A stretch of DNA of 64,000 nucleotides. Origin: Aspidapion aeneum (Eukaryota; Arthropoda; Insecta; Coleoptera; Brentidae). Under the pieces are notes generated by a model. That model searched no databases and was not told where the DNA came from. It saw only the letters and a program-made list of their open reading frames with translations. The DNA lies in NCBI GenBank assembly GCA_963576565.1, contig OY755041.1, positions 125,499,995 to 125,563,994 of the forward strand, read 5' to 3'. How positions within the stretch are numbered: the stretch's first letter is position 1; every line of letters begins with the position of its first letter. Position numbers and translations under genes: made by a program. Below are positions 1-10,649 of this stretch, in pieces.

Positions 1-278
1 ATTTTCGCCGCCATGTTGGCCGCCATCTTGAATATCTCAGCCCCTGTCAACATTTCAAGGTGGCAAGAGGGATATTCGGATTCAGCGCGGTCGGAATAGG
101 GGGAATTGACCATTTGCCAAAAAGTAATATAAAATGCTTCTAGAAAGTGGATTTTCCGAAATCTTGCCTTAACTAAAGTTCATTTTTTTCTTCTGCAAGT
201 ACCCTAAACTAAACCCCCTCAAAAGTATCCAATGTAAAAGGCCCTGTATTTGTCTTAAATTTTCTTTTTTTTTTTTAG

Positions 279-616
279 AAATTTTGGAATGCATTCTGTT
301 CAAATTAGTAACAGAAGACTGCGCGTTAACGTATCGCAGATCGATTGGAATCGCTCAAAATGTGCGAAAAGATCTGATCCCGTTGTTAGTACACGTCAAG
401 GACAATACCAAAATTAGCGACGCCACAAGGATCATAGACACTACGATTAAAATCCTGATGATTTTGACGCTTCCTGTTGATTTGTTGATCTCTAATGAGC
501 AGGAATTTAGGCGACCTACTAGTGATGCAATAGAGAATCATATTTTGCTGGAAATGGGCCATTTTCTCACATTCAGCAAAGAAGCTTTTACTGATAATAA
601 AAGTACCAAAGCTGTG
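279..616 (+). CDS. tim: timeless exon w1 (first in window), N-terminal armadillo-like region
   Basis: The exon starts after a long T-rich tract ending in AG (277-278) and ends at AAAGCTGTG|gtaagt. It encodes about 113 residues with the TIM pattern of a helix pair, then KDLIPLLVHVKD and ILMILTLPVDLL. TIMELESS is the partner of PERIOD: the dimer enters the nucleus and represses CLOCK/CYCLE, and light removes TIM via cryptochrome. Later exons (serine-rich block, basic segment, SDLTRM end) point to the Drosophila-type clock TIM rather than the replication paralogue timeout. The first two bases complete a codon begun in an exon upstream of this window, so the start codon is not visible. Chaining this and the next fifteen exons keeps the frame open to a TAG at 41548. 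Identification is by recognised motifs, not by alignment. Confidence 0.93.
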
Positions 617-699
617 GTAAGTACAGGGCACAGGGGCGCTGCTTACAATCAATTGCATGCCCCCTATTTTCTAATTTTAAATACTTTTTTTACGTATTG

Positions 700-1164
700 T
701 AGCAGGAGGCTTTTGACAGTGGTACTGGCCAGTGGCGGCTCTAGGGGGGGGGGAAGCAGAGGGGCCTTATACAAAATTTGTCGCAAATTATATTTAATTT
801 TAAAAATAAATCTCCTTTAAATACTAGATTTTAAAACCGCTAATAAAAAAATATTTTGATGTTTGCTCCCACTTTGCCCCCTCCCCCCCCCCCAGGAAAT
901 TCTGGATCCGCCACTGATACTGTCAAATCGAGTAGCTAAGGCTTCAATGTTGCAAGCTGCCAATTTAAACAACAACTTATTTATTATTTATTACGACCTC
1001 GAAACGGAATTTGACGGTTCTTGAAGGAAGTAGTACTATAAGTGTTTCCCTCAATCATGTAAACAATTTAGGAAAATCATACATACAATGTACGCACTTA
1101 AACTCACTAATAACTCACTACTGAAATCAGCCTATTAATTTCGTGTTAACATCTCGCGATTACG
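700..1164 (+). repeat. Fragment of an LTR-like repeat, homologous to 32240-32465
   Basis: The stretch with GACAGTGGTACTG, then GGCTTCAATGTTG, CTCGAAACGGAATTTGACGG and ATAAACATACATAC-type text recurs at 32247-32465 in the same order. The arrangement resembles a long terminal repeat with no internal region. It is split by the MITE at 730-916. No gag or pol sequence was found, so the LTR label is an inference. Confidence 0.45.
730..916. mobile_element. hAT-type MITE with CAGTGGCGG/CCGCCACTG ends
   Basis: Terminal inverted repeats CAGTGGCGGCTCTAGG and CTGGATCCGCCACTG enclose 187 bp with G and C runs just inside each end. The flanks GTACTGGC and ATACTGTC match at 6 of 8 bases, consistent with an aged 8-bp hAT target duplication. 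There is no coding capacity. The same end sequences occur on the larger element at 9577-10649. Confidence 0.75.
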
Positions 1165-2364
1165 CCCAACAAACAATTAAAGTTGTAACGACGAAACCCC
1201 AACTAGAAAGAATTTCTTAAAAGTAACCGCAACGTACTCCCGCTACGTCTCAGTATACCATACAGCGACGTTATAATTCCCTAAGTGGGGAACCAATTTC
1301 TGGTTATAACTACTTGGCCAAGTGTTTAAAGTCACTGTAGTAACAACTACACTACTACGTCGTAGCCAGGTATCTACTACGTCGTAGAGGCTGTTTTTTT
1401 TCCGTAATGGCATAAAAGTTGCGATGTAGTTGCAAATAATATAATCGTTTCTTTTTGGTAGAATTGTTACACAATATGGTGGACACAACAGTAAACAGAC
1501 TCGCTTAGTTTTTTTGTTTGGTTATGGTTATAATATGAACTATGTTATCCAAAAGTGTTAGAATTTACGAGCAGAGGATCAAAATTCGAGTGTGACGCAA
1601 AGTTTTTTGTATAACATGCATTATATATATTGCAAAAAACCGGTGCGCCCGTAAAATTGAGCCGCTTTCTGGTAGCTGATGGAATTTTTGTGTTGTGATT
1701 TTGGAGGTTATGTTTTCATAATCGACAGTTAACTCCAACAAATGGTGCTTAAGAAGAGCATTTTTGGTAAGCTTCAACTAATTTGTTTATAAAATAGTAT
1801 GGCTCTTTAATATGAGCTCATAAAACGACAACAAAAATATTAAATTTTCTTTCTTACATAAAAACATGGCGTCCCAAACTATATTCCCTGATAGTCGAAA
1901 AGGTTACTTGAAAGTAGATGCGGCTTTAAAGTTGATCCAAAAAGTTATTTTGTCTACATTGTTACATCAGATGTTACTATGATGACACAAACTTTTGTGG
2001 TAAAAATTAAAGTTATAATGTAGTTGTCGGATACACTTGTTTGGGACTCCAATGAAGCTTAACTTTCTAGTGGTAATTAAGTAGGATATAAAAGTCAGGG
2101 CGACCACGAAATAACGACTAAAAAGAAAGTAAAACTTTAGCAACGTCCTATTGTGGTAGAGAAGACTATCAGAATCGACTATCAAGAAACAATCCTATGA
2201 AGTAGTTTAGAGGGTCGTTTTTACGAAACATCTACTATTTCCTGATACTAAATAGTTGTTAGAACTAAAAAGTAACAAATTTTGGTTGGGATCACCACAT
2301 TTCTACTATAAGAAAGTAGCAAAGCCTTTAGAACATGTAGCCGCTACTATAAATGTTAGTTGGG
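1165..2364. mobile_element. CCCAAC-ended 1.2 kb non-autonomous element, copy 1
   Basis: The element begins CCCAACAAAC and ends GTTAGTTGGG, short imperfect inverted repeats. Two near-identical full-length copies lie at 22212-23412 and 28952-30142, and a diverged fragment at 52714-52830. An internal palindrome with repeated CTACTACGTCGTAG lies near 1355-1390. The short minus-strand ORFs inside are shared by all copies but have no recognisable domain and look like by-products of copy similarity. It is probably a DNA transposon derivative. The superfamily is not identified because the target duplication is at most 2 bp and inconsistent. Confidence 0.8.
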
Positions 2365-2558
2365 ACTACAGTTCGTTATCTCTGACTGACTCTCGTTGCG
2401 CGACGTCCAGCTTTTGTATGAAGTCTTTGATCTTTCGCGAACAATCTATCCTTTTTCGATACTAGAAGATTCGCGTCCAAGTACGAGTGTGAGTTATAAA
2501 TAACGCAACTAAAACCTAGACTAATAATACAACCATAAAATAAGTCCACCTAATATTA

Positions 2559-5340
2559 AGGTAAATGCACTCGCGGCTACAGACTAAAATGCACTCTGGC
2601 TCCTTCGATTTCTCGGGTTAATTTGAACGTATATTTTTAAAATTCGTAGTAGTTCGGGGCCTAAGAGGGAAATTTTGGGGTTTCTCTGCATTTTTCCGTA
2701 CCATAATAAAATTTGGCACAGAGGTAGTAGACACCTAAAGATGCCATTTTAGAAGGGGTGCTCTGATGGAACCCACTGCAGGGCCCAGATACAGGGGCGT
2801 ACATGAGGTGGGCAAGAAAAAATTTATAAAATAAATATGAAACTCATTTCGCGTACAGTTTTTTGTTTGTTTCACCTTATAGCTTGTAAATCCAAAAAAT
2901 TTACAAAAAGTAAAGTTTTGAAAACGGCTTTTTTCAGGGAAGGGAGCAAAAGGAACGAAGGACAGACATTGTTAAAATCTTATTTCATCTAAAGTGGTCG
3001 TGTGGGGTATCGATTTCTAGGTAATTTCGTATTCTAAACGAAAATAGATATAAATTAAGTCAAAACGTCAAACTGTTTACATGATATATCAAAAACTGAC
3101 ACCTGAAATGTACCTGTTCTGAGATCTACGTGAGAGAATACTAAAAACACCTAATCAAACCTAACTTAATAAAATTTGATATATTAGGTAAAAATGAAGT
3201 TTCTGGAATTTTTGAATTATAATGTACAGGGTGTTAAGAGTGAAGTCGACACTATTACTTACTTCGTTAATATTAGAGCTACAGGGTCGGTTAAATAGAC
3301 AAAGTTGTTTTGTATTTTTTTTCTCTGATTACGATGGTGATGAACTAAAAGAAAATCAAATGACGAGTAGGTGAGTTATGTTAAAAAAACCACATTTTTT
3401 AAATGGGACACCCGGTATTCAGTTCAGCCAATAAAATAATACTACAGTGTTGTACTATATTCGTACCAAGTATCATTACGGTACCCAAAAATGCAGACAA
3501 AAGTGGCTTAGGCTCCGAACTATAGGAATCCAGGCTAAATCTTTTTGAGGTTTAGGATTTATGGAAAATTTGGTACTATATAATTAAATCACATTTATAA
3601 TGAAGATTCGATATAAAACAAAATGTGAAATGTTTAAGCTATTAGCTGAACTCAAAAAAAGATTTTGGGAAACACAAAAATAACAAGTGGGCAGATGCAA
3701 AAATAAATTATTCTTCTAGGTATTTACTCTATTAGGTTTTTATTATTTTTAGGAATCAAGAATGTAACAATTGATTTGCTATTAAAATTGTCTCTTCTGG
3801 CATAGGTTTTGCAAACAATTTTTTTCTTGACTTTTTGGGATGATTTTTGGTGGAAAATAAACGTCTTTGACGAAGTTCTGTTCTATAAAAATTAAGTCTA
3901 AATTCCTTATAATTATTAATTTTAATTACTTCATTTTCATTTATTATTTAAAAAATTTTATTTGTAACTAGAGTTAGATGCAGTTAAGATCTCAAAGATA
4001 CTTGTAATTTTTAAGTGTTACGAAAAAACAAATAGTTTATTTATTTATTTTAATCTAGAACTTAAAATTGTTAAATTTGAAGATTAAATAGGTCTTTATA
4101 ACTTTTAAGCCTTACAAATATATAAAAAAAACAAATTAGCACACACAAGATTTATTTCTTTGTGCTATGAAAATATCAAATGTATTTTAAACTTAATCAG
4201 TAACAAGTTTTTTTAAAAGTTGTAAACTGATTTTATTCAATAAATACTTGAAATACTACTTAAAAAGTACATTTTTATTATGATATATAAATTATGATGA
4301 TTATAAAACACGGACTAATTTTTAAAACTGGAAGGGACTTCAAACTATAAACACTCCCAGGCTATTTGAACAAAAACAAAACAATTAAAACATAACCTCG
4401 AAATCCAAGGAGCCAGAGTGCATTTTAGTCTGTAGCCGCGAGTGGGTAAATGCGGGAGAGTTGCCGCGGAGGGAGAGACGCCGCTTTTCACGTATTTCAA
4501 TGATTACGCTATAATATAGGAAACCAAGTATGCCCACATTCAGAGGTCATCATTTAGTGAACGGTTATAACATCGGACGTGTTTGTTTTCTAAAATATCG
4601 CTTGTAATCCTCGAATTTAGGACGGTAAGGTAAAATTTTTTTAGCAAAATTTTAAGTACTGTCCTAATAAGTGTGGTTCTTTGCAATGTGGTAGTTTTTT
4701 TCTTCACATTCGTGTGTTTTATTCAGTATTTTGGGGTTATGTTTACAGGTGCCATGCCGTATTTTGTTGCGTTTTAAATCTGTGACCTTGATAATCAGGT
4801 GCGGCATCTCCCTCAACAAAAAGGACAGTTGCCTCATTTTCAAGAAGACCGAGAAAAAATTCAATGGAGTGACAGCGGTGATGAACCTCTAGCCAAAAAG
4901 AAAAATTAAAACCAGGAACGCTGCGTGGAATGCTTCGAAATTTACGCATCAACAACTAAAAAAGTGGATTAGCTATAATCAATGTTTACAGAGTCGTGTA
5001 AACATTGCTATAATGTATTAAATGCTTAAAATGGCTATATGTCACTTGCAGCATGTATGGTGAAGTTTGTAACATCTGTTCCAGACTCGAATTACGGAAA
5101 AAAAATGAAAATTAGAGGTTTTTTAGAGAAACGCTTACAGCGGCGTATCTTCGGTTCGGTTCGGTTCGGATGCCGACTTATTAAAAAAAAATTTCTTATA
5201 TATATATTTTTTATTTTTATATTTTAGTAAAGTTCAACGCAGTACCTGTGCATTGATTCATTTTGAAAAAAAAAATCTCGAGACTTACAGATTTTACAAC
5301 TATTTTTCAAAAAGTGCGACAACTCTCCCGCATTTACCCT
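2559..5340. mobile_element. Outer terminal-inverted-repeat element (AGGGTAAATGCGGGAGAGTTG)
   Basis: GGTAAATGCGGGAGAGTTG at 4445-4463 is matched in inverse orientation by CAACTCTCCCGCATTTACCC ending at 5340. The left end is interrupted at 2567 by the element at 2568-4444, which copied GGTAAATG on both sides. Without that insert the element is about 0.9 kb. Its inner part (4465-5320) carries short ORFs that I do not recognise and a GGTTC tract at 5152-5169. Confidence 0.65.
2568..4444. mobile_element. 1.88 kb TIR element CACTCGCGGCTACAG, copy 1
   Basis: The ends are inverted repeats of about 35-45 bp starting CACTCGCGGCTACAGACT. The flanks are GGTAAATG on both sides (2560-2567 and 4445-4452). 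A second copy in opposite orientation is at 38118-39991. No transposase is visible. An 8-9 bp duplication plus long inverted ends fits hAT or Mutator-type DNA transposons; I cannot choose between them. Confidence 0.8.
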
Positions 5341-5349
5341 ACATTTAAT

Positions 5350-6511
5350 CATTGGCGTAGCTAGCCTTGCTTTTCAGGGGGGGCCGTGGCCCCGGTTTAT
5401 CTTGAACAAAAAGCAAACATAGGTTTTAAAGAGTCGTGCAAAGTTTGCAATGAATAAAAAAAAATACGCGCATTACATGTTCTAATATTTTAATATAACA
5501 AATTTAATAATACATTTACCAACTTATTTATATGTATACACAGGAAGTATGTAATTCAGCAATTCTACAAAGAAAGTTTTCTACGTCGCTGACTAAAAGC
5601 GTCTACCACACTGTCTAAGTCGACCTCAACATCTTTTTCTATGAATAACAATGACAAACCTGAGTGTCTCTCTTGAATCATAGTTGTTCTAAGCCAATTA
5701 AAAACTCTCCTCATGGCAGAGAAAGACCTCTCGCAAGTTGCACTTGAAATTGGAAGAATACTCGCAACTTTAAAAAGTTGGTAGAGGTTTGGATAGGTGT
5801 TTTCTGCTATATGTTGTTTGATAGAATCATGACCAATAGTTTGATTTAACCGAAAAATACAATTCTTTAAAACGGTCATTTCTGCTCTTAGAGTAGAAGT
5901 ATTAATATTAAAAATTTCCCGGTATTGCTCGACGAATTTATTCCATTTAACGACGTGGGAAAACCTAATATGAAAATGGTTATGAAATTGTCACCAAAAT
6001 CGGAAAATTTTCATAAGACACTAAACGCTAACCTCAAAAAAACTAAAAAGATTATTATATTTATTTTAGAAAAACAGTTTAAAAAGGTCTTTTATAACCT
6101 TACGACATCTACAACCCGATTTCGGAAACAGAGGGGCAAAGGTCGCTGTCTTTATTAAATGCGAAATTTAACTTACACTTCTATAATATTTTACAAGATG
6201 TCGCCAATATGTATGAAATATTCAATATGCATAATTATGTTTAAATTTAAAAAATATTTTCGAGAAATTGCATAAGTGCAGAAAAGTTACCGATAATTTA
6301 AAGAGAAAAAGCCTAATTCCGCAAGACAAGGGCTTTTTCCTGAAATGTAAACATTATCTGAATGATTTTAAATTTTAATGCACCTATTTTATTTGAATAT
6401 TTCCCGAATAATAATAGAAAAGTATGTATTTTCAGCGTCATGTTCTTTTACTACTAGTCGGTAGGGGAGGCCTAAAATATCCTATGGGGGGCCTGAGGGA
6501 CTTCAGGCATT
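5350..6511 (-). mobile_element. hAT element (CATTGGCGTAGCTAG family), copy 1, right end lost
   Basis: The left end CATTGGCGTAGCTAG matches the intact copy at 18818-20020. The right side stops at GACTTCAGG, where the intact copy continues into a G-rich terminus. Inside, 5565-5879 on the minus strand encodes the C-terminal hAT dimerisation region. Confidence 0.85.
5565..5879 (-). pseudogene. hAT transposase C-terminal fragment (dimerisation domain)
   Basis: This 104-residue open frame contains NTYPNLYQLFKVASILPIS, then CERSFSAMRRVFNWLRTTM, the signature of the hAT dimerisation domain as found in ZMYM1-like/52-kDa-repressor-like transposases. The DDE catalytic part and the zinc-finger N-terminus are absent, so it cannot be an active enzyme. 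The same fragment recurs at 19034-19306, 35944-36160 and 36798-37114. Confidence 0.85.
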
Positions 6512-6579
6512 AAACCTAAATAAATTCTAACTATAAAATTTAAATAACAAATTTCTAGCAATATTAATTTTGTTTTTAG

Positions 6580-6810
6580 GTTGACCACATCAAGTTCTTC
6601 CTAGAATGTCAAAATCCGCTAAACTGTCAACAGTGCGACAGCATTAACAATTGTCTAGCGTTGCTAGGAAATATCCTGCATATCCCGGAACCCAGAACCA
6701 ACAGTCAAATGATGCTACAAAATTCGAGCATGCAAAATCAAATCATTTGGAATCTTTTTACTCAGAGTATTGATAAGATTCTTTTGGTTTTGATCGAGTC
6801 TCCGCAAAAT
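6580..6810 (+). CDS. tim: timeless exon w2
   Basis: Between a T-rich tract ending AG and CAAAAT|gtaatt this phase-0 exon encodes 77 residues. The motif NNCLALLGNILHIPEPR, followed by a conserved hydrophobic stretch (IIWNLFTQSIDKILLVL), is the TIM armadillo-like region. It follows exon w1 directly in frame. It lies only about 70 bp downstream of the truncated hAT copy. Confidence 0.93.
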
Positions 6811-7090
6811 GTAATTTTTTCTGCATTTGTCGGGTAAAGTCGGATAAATATGACCGCTTATGATTGCAGGATATTGCGTCCAGGATATTTTAAAAATGTG
6901 AAAATAAAATATCCGAAATATAACACAAAGTTATATTTTTTCCTTCGGAATTGACAATTTTTTTACTTGATTTTCGAAATCGATGTAAAATTTCCTTTAA
7001 AATGATGTATCACACTTAGATATTTTTTTGTATTTTTAAAATATTTTTATATGTTTTTATTATTCGTATTTCCATTATTTTTATCATATA

Positions 7091-8750
7091 CAGTGAAACC
7101 TCCTATAAGCGGATACTCACAGTTCTGTCGATTTTGTCCGCTTATTGGAAGTGTCCGCTTAAGAGAGAGAACTGGGAAATTTCGTTTTTAATTTTTAAAA
7201 TATTTTTATATGTTTTTATTATTCGTATTTCCATTATTTTTATCATATACAGTGAAACCTCCTATAAGCGGACACTCACGGTTCCGTCGATTTTGTCCGC
7301 TTATTGGAAGTGTCCGCTTAAGAAAGAGAACTGCGAAATTTCGTTTTTAATTTTTAAAATATTTTTATATGTTTTTATTATTAGTATTTCCATTATTTTT
7401 ATCATATACAGTGAAACCTCCTATAAACGGACACTGACGGTTCAGTCGATTTTGTCCGCTTATTAAGAAAGAGAACTGCGAAATTTCGTTTTTAATTTTT
7501 AAAATATTTTTATATGTTTTTATTATTCGTATTTCCATTATTTTTATCATATACAGTGAAACGTCCTATAAGCGGACACTAACGGTTCCGTCGATTTTGT
7601 CCGCTTATTGGAAGTGTCCGCTTAAGAGAGAGAACTGCGAAATTTCGTTTTTAATTTTTAAAATATTTTTATATGTTTTTATTATTCGTATTTCCATTAT
7701 TTTTATCATATACAGTGAAACGTCCTATAAGCGGACACTAACGGTTCCGTCGATTTTGTCCGCTTATTGGAAGTGTCGGCTTAAGAGAGAGAACTGCGAA
7801 ATTTCGTTTTTAATTTTTAAAATATTTTTATATGTTTTTATTATTCGTATTTCCATTATTTTTATCATATACAGTGAAACGTCCTATAAGCGAACACTAA
7901 CGATTCTGTCGATTTTGTCCGCTTATTGGAAGTGTCCGCTTAAGATAGAGAACTGCGAAATTTCGTTTTTAATTTTTAAAATATTTTTATATGTTTTTAT
8001 TATTCGTATTTCCATTATTTTTATCATATACAGTGAAACCTCCTATAAACGGACACTGACGGTTCAGTCGATTTTGTTCGCTTATTAAGAAAGAGAACTG
8101 CGAAATTTCGTTTTTAATTTTTAAAATATTTTTATATGTTTTTATTATTCGTATTTCCATTATTTTTATCATATACAGTGAAACGTCCTATAAGCGGACA
8201 CTAACGGTTCCGTCGATTTTGTCCGCTTATTGGAAGTGTCCGCTTAAGAGAGAGAACTGCGAAATTTCGTTTTTAATTTTTAAAATATTTTTATATGTTT
8301 TTATTATTCGTATTTCCATTATTTTTATCATATACAGTGAAACGTCCTATAAGCGGACACTAACGGTTCCGTCGATTTTGTCCGCTTATTGGAAGTGTCC
8401 GCTTAAGAGAGAGAACTGCGAAATTTCGTTTTTAATTTTTAAAATATTTTTATATGTTTTTATGGTTCGTATTTCCATTATTTTTATCATATACAGTGAA
8501 ACCTCCTATAAGCGGACACTAACGGTTCCGTCGATTTTGTCCGCTTATTGGAAGTGTCCGCTTAAGAGAGAGAACTGCGAAATTTCGTTTTTAATTTTTA
8601 AAATATTTTTATATGTTTTTATTATTCGTATTTCCATTATTTTTATCATATACAGTGAAACCTCCTATAGGCGGACACTCACGGTTCCGTCGATTTTGTC
8701 CGCATATTGGAGGTGTCCGCTTAAGAGAGAGAACTGTGGAATTTCGATAT
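7091..8750. repeat. 159-bp tandem array built from a transposon terminal repeat
   Basis: CAGTGAAACCTCC or a close variant begins at 7091, 7250, 7409, 7554, 7713, 7872, 8031, 8176, 8335, 8494 and 8653. Spacing is 159 bp except for two 145-bp steps with a 14-bp deletion. The short units fall four units apart, so 7409-8030 and 8031-8652 form a 622-bp higher-order repeat. Each unit joins the Tigger end to a constant AT-rich linker. The plus-strand open frames repeating SETSYKRTLT are a by-product of the array and not genes. Confidence 0.92.
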
Positions 8751-8927
8751 ATATTTATTAACAATTTTTGCTGCTTGAGATTTTCCGATATTAAATTTTT
8801 CGGCGATCTTTCGTGCTGATAGATGTTCCTTCTCTGAAACGTTAACATCTTCCATATTTCCACGTAAACTAAGAAGTTTTTTACTAGGTGCCATTTCAAA
8901 GAGATCTATTACTACCCAACTGAACAA
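8721..8927 (-). pseudogene. Tigger transposase N-terminal helix-turn-helix remnant
   Basis: The minus frame reads MAPSKKLLSLRGNMEDVNVS, then LSARKIAEKFNIGKSQAAKI: a psq/CENP-B-type DNA-binding helix-turn-helix as at the start of pogo/Tigger transposases. The second Tigger (10731-12302) carries the equivalent stretch near 11140-11270 on the plus strand (LLARKIAEKFNIEKTQTAEI). The rest of the protein is lost. Confidence 0.75.
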
Positions 8928-9335
8928 TAAAAATTAAACACTGCAGTCCCGCCGAATAAAATATGTTGTGAAGACGACAGAAGTATTTAGTCTCCGCATT
9001 AAAACGGAAAGAGGTAATTCCCCGGCTGCAGAGTGCATTGTTGCCAACATACTACATAAAATTTATGCCCATGTCGTGCCGCGCTCCGTCCCGTTGTCAG
9101 AGGTTCGAGTCCAGTTAAGGGAGGTTTCAGAGAGACAGAATTTTTCATGTAATGAAATAGGCAAACAAATTTTTAGGTTTCACTGTATTTTTTTACGCAG
9201 TTTTTATTAAAAAAAAAAAAATTAAAGTTTTAAAAAATAAATTATAAAAAACCACACAAGTAATATTTTTACTACAACTCTAATTTTGAAAGTCTTTCCC
9301 CATTAGTTTTTTTCGGCTTCGACCGGAGGATTTTA

Positions 9336-9568
9336 TCAAACGGGACCATCTCGACCCAAAACCCAAACTAGGTACCAAATTTCATTAAAATCGGGCAAGT
9401 TGTTTTTAAGTTATGCGCCTTAGTCGTTAAAGACAGGCATAAAGACAGACGGGCGCGACAAAAAGGTTTCAAAATCATCTGAAACGCAAAGATATATGAA
9501 TATTTTTGAAATTGGAGTAATTTATTTTTTTTCGTCTTTTTGCCACGATCAATATAGCTCACACTATT
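9336..9568 (+). repeat. GACCATCTCGACCCA repeat family, unexpanded copy
   Basis: GGGACCATCTCGACCCAAAA, ACCAAATTTCATTAAAATCG, GTTATGCGCCTTAGTCGTTA, a short AAAGACAGGCATAAAGACAG stretch, then AAAATCATCTGAAACGCAAA. The same blocks flank the giant GACA arrays at 56190-58930 and (left side) 62880-62965. In this copy the array is represented by only a few degenerate units. It is interrupted at 9576 by the next hAT element and resumes at 10658. Confidence 0.85.
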
Positions 9569-9576
9569 ATAGTTAT

Positions 9577-10649
9577 CAGTGGCGGATCCAGGGGGGGCAC
9601 TAGGGGCCCTTGACCCCCCCCCTCCCGAGAATTTTTGGAATATACAAAAATTCAGGTTTTTACTATATACACACTACAGTTTGCTGACGACCAAGTAATT
9701 GTAGCTAATGATAAAGAAGACATGGAGTATATGATGAGAAAGTTAATTGAAGAATACCAAAAGTGGGGATTAACAGTGAACGTGGACAAGACACAGTACT
9801 TATGTATTGGAAACGAATCCAGTGAGTTAGAACTAGACAATGGACAAGTAATATCTCCATGCAATGAGTATGTATACTTGGGTGTCACATTTGATAAGAC
9901 AGGAACAGACTGTAAAGAATTGGAAAAAAGAATAGTAAAAGCAAAAAAGGTTATTGGATGTCTTAACAGTATTTTATGGAGCAGAGAGATAAGAAAGAAT
10001 GTAAAATTTAACATATATGAAACAATGGTAAATAGCACGCTGTTGTATGGAATAGAGACTTGTCGCGTAACAGAAAAATACTAAACAAAAATGGAAAGTG
10101 TCGAAATGGATGCAATAAGAAGATCAATGAGAATATCTAGAATAGATCACATAAGAAATGAGATCATAAAAGAAAGAATGGGAATCGAGGGAAGCATAAC
10201 GGATGACATCACTAAAAGGCAATTGATATGGTACGGCCATGTACAACGGATGAACGACGAAAGATTACCAAAACAGGTCCTAGAGTGGCAACCAGTAGGG
10301 CGCAGAAAAAGAGGACGTCCTAAACTAGAATGGCAACAGTCAATCCAATGATCAATGAGTCAAAAGAATCTGACAGAAGATGATTGTCAGGATCGAAGGA
10401 GGTGGAGAATAGGCATCGGACAACGTAGAAAAACGTTCTAAACCGACATAGTAGTAGAAAGGTTTTTGCTAATAAAAATTCAAAATTTTTGCTTGCGGCG
10501 CATGAAAGTGTCTATTGTTGTTATCATCGAAATTACAACCACTTTTAATAATAAATTATCCTGAATTTGTACCCGTTTTTTACCAACAGAGAATGTCACC
10601 TAAAGTGCCCCCCTCCCCCCCCCGAGAAGCACCTCTGGATCCGCCCTTG
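9577..10649 (+). mobile_element. hAT element (CAGTGGCGGATCCAG ends) carrying a LINE fragment
   Basis: The ends CAGTGGCGGATCCAG and CTGGATCCGCCCTTG are flanked by identical 8-bp copies of ATAGTTAT (9569-9576 and 10650-10657), the hAT signature. Between the G/C-run termini the interior is mostly reverse-transcriptase sequence from a LINE. It has no hAT transposase, so it needs a source elsewhere. Confidence 0.88.
9640..10440 (+). pseudogene. LINE reverse transcriptase fragment inside a hAT element
   Basis: The + frame carries the RT catalytic motif LQFADDQVIVA, then GLTVNVDKTQYLCIG, YVYLGVTFDKTGTD and the typical C-terminal YGHVQRMNDERLPKQVLEW with GRRKRGRPKLEW. A TAA at 10082-10084 and a TGA at 10349-10351 break the frame. 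It is nearly identical to the minus-strand LINE at 16588-17686. The clade (RTE-, Jockey- or I-like) is not determined. The endonuclease and N-terminal RT regions are missing. Confidence 0.88.

Larger units (their letters stand above)
617..6579 (+). other. timeless intron w1 (repeat-filled)
   Basis: No exon is seen in this 6 kb. It holds an LTR-like fragment with a small hAT insert, a 1.2 kb element ending CCCAAC/GTTGGG, a nested pair of terminal-inverted-repeat elements and a hAT copy, each listed separately. The 2365-2558 gap shows nothing recognisable. Confidence 0.8.
7091..9185 (-). mobile_element. Tigger/pogo-like element with expanded terminal array
   Basis: The ends are CAGTGAAACCTCCTATAAGC and TTTAGGTTTCACTG, each flanked by TA, as in Tc1/mariner-pogo transposons. 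The left 1.6 kb is a tandem array of the terminal repeat. The rest carries a transposase N-terminal remnant on the minus strand (8721-8927). No DDE domain is left. Confidence 0.8.

Noticed and set aside
284..820. A stand-alone 178-residue gene
   Set aside because: The conserved part ends at the donor at 617, and beyond it is intron and MITE sequence.
1565..2185. Minus-strand ORFs of about 70 codons conserved in three copies
   Set aside because: Similarity is explained by recent copying of the 1.2-kb element. There is no domain, and base changes between copies do not look coding.
7134..8761. Repeated plus-strand ORFs with SETSYKRTLT and SFLIFKIFLYVFII
   Set aside because: They follow the 159-bp tandem array of a transposon end and break wherever a unit has an indel that is not a multiple of three. 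There is no start context and no family.
9100..9125. Pol III B-box-like GGTTCGAGTCC
   Set aside because: It lies in the Tigger interior and has no A box or cloverleaf around it. The second Tigger copy shows it is transposon sequence.
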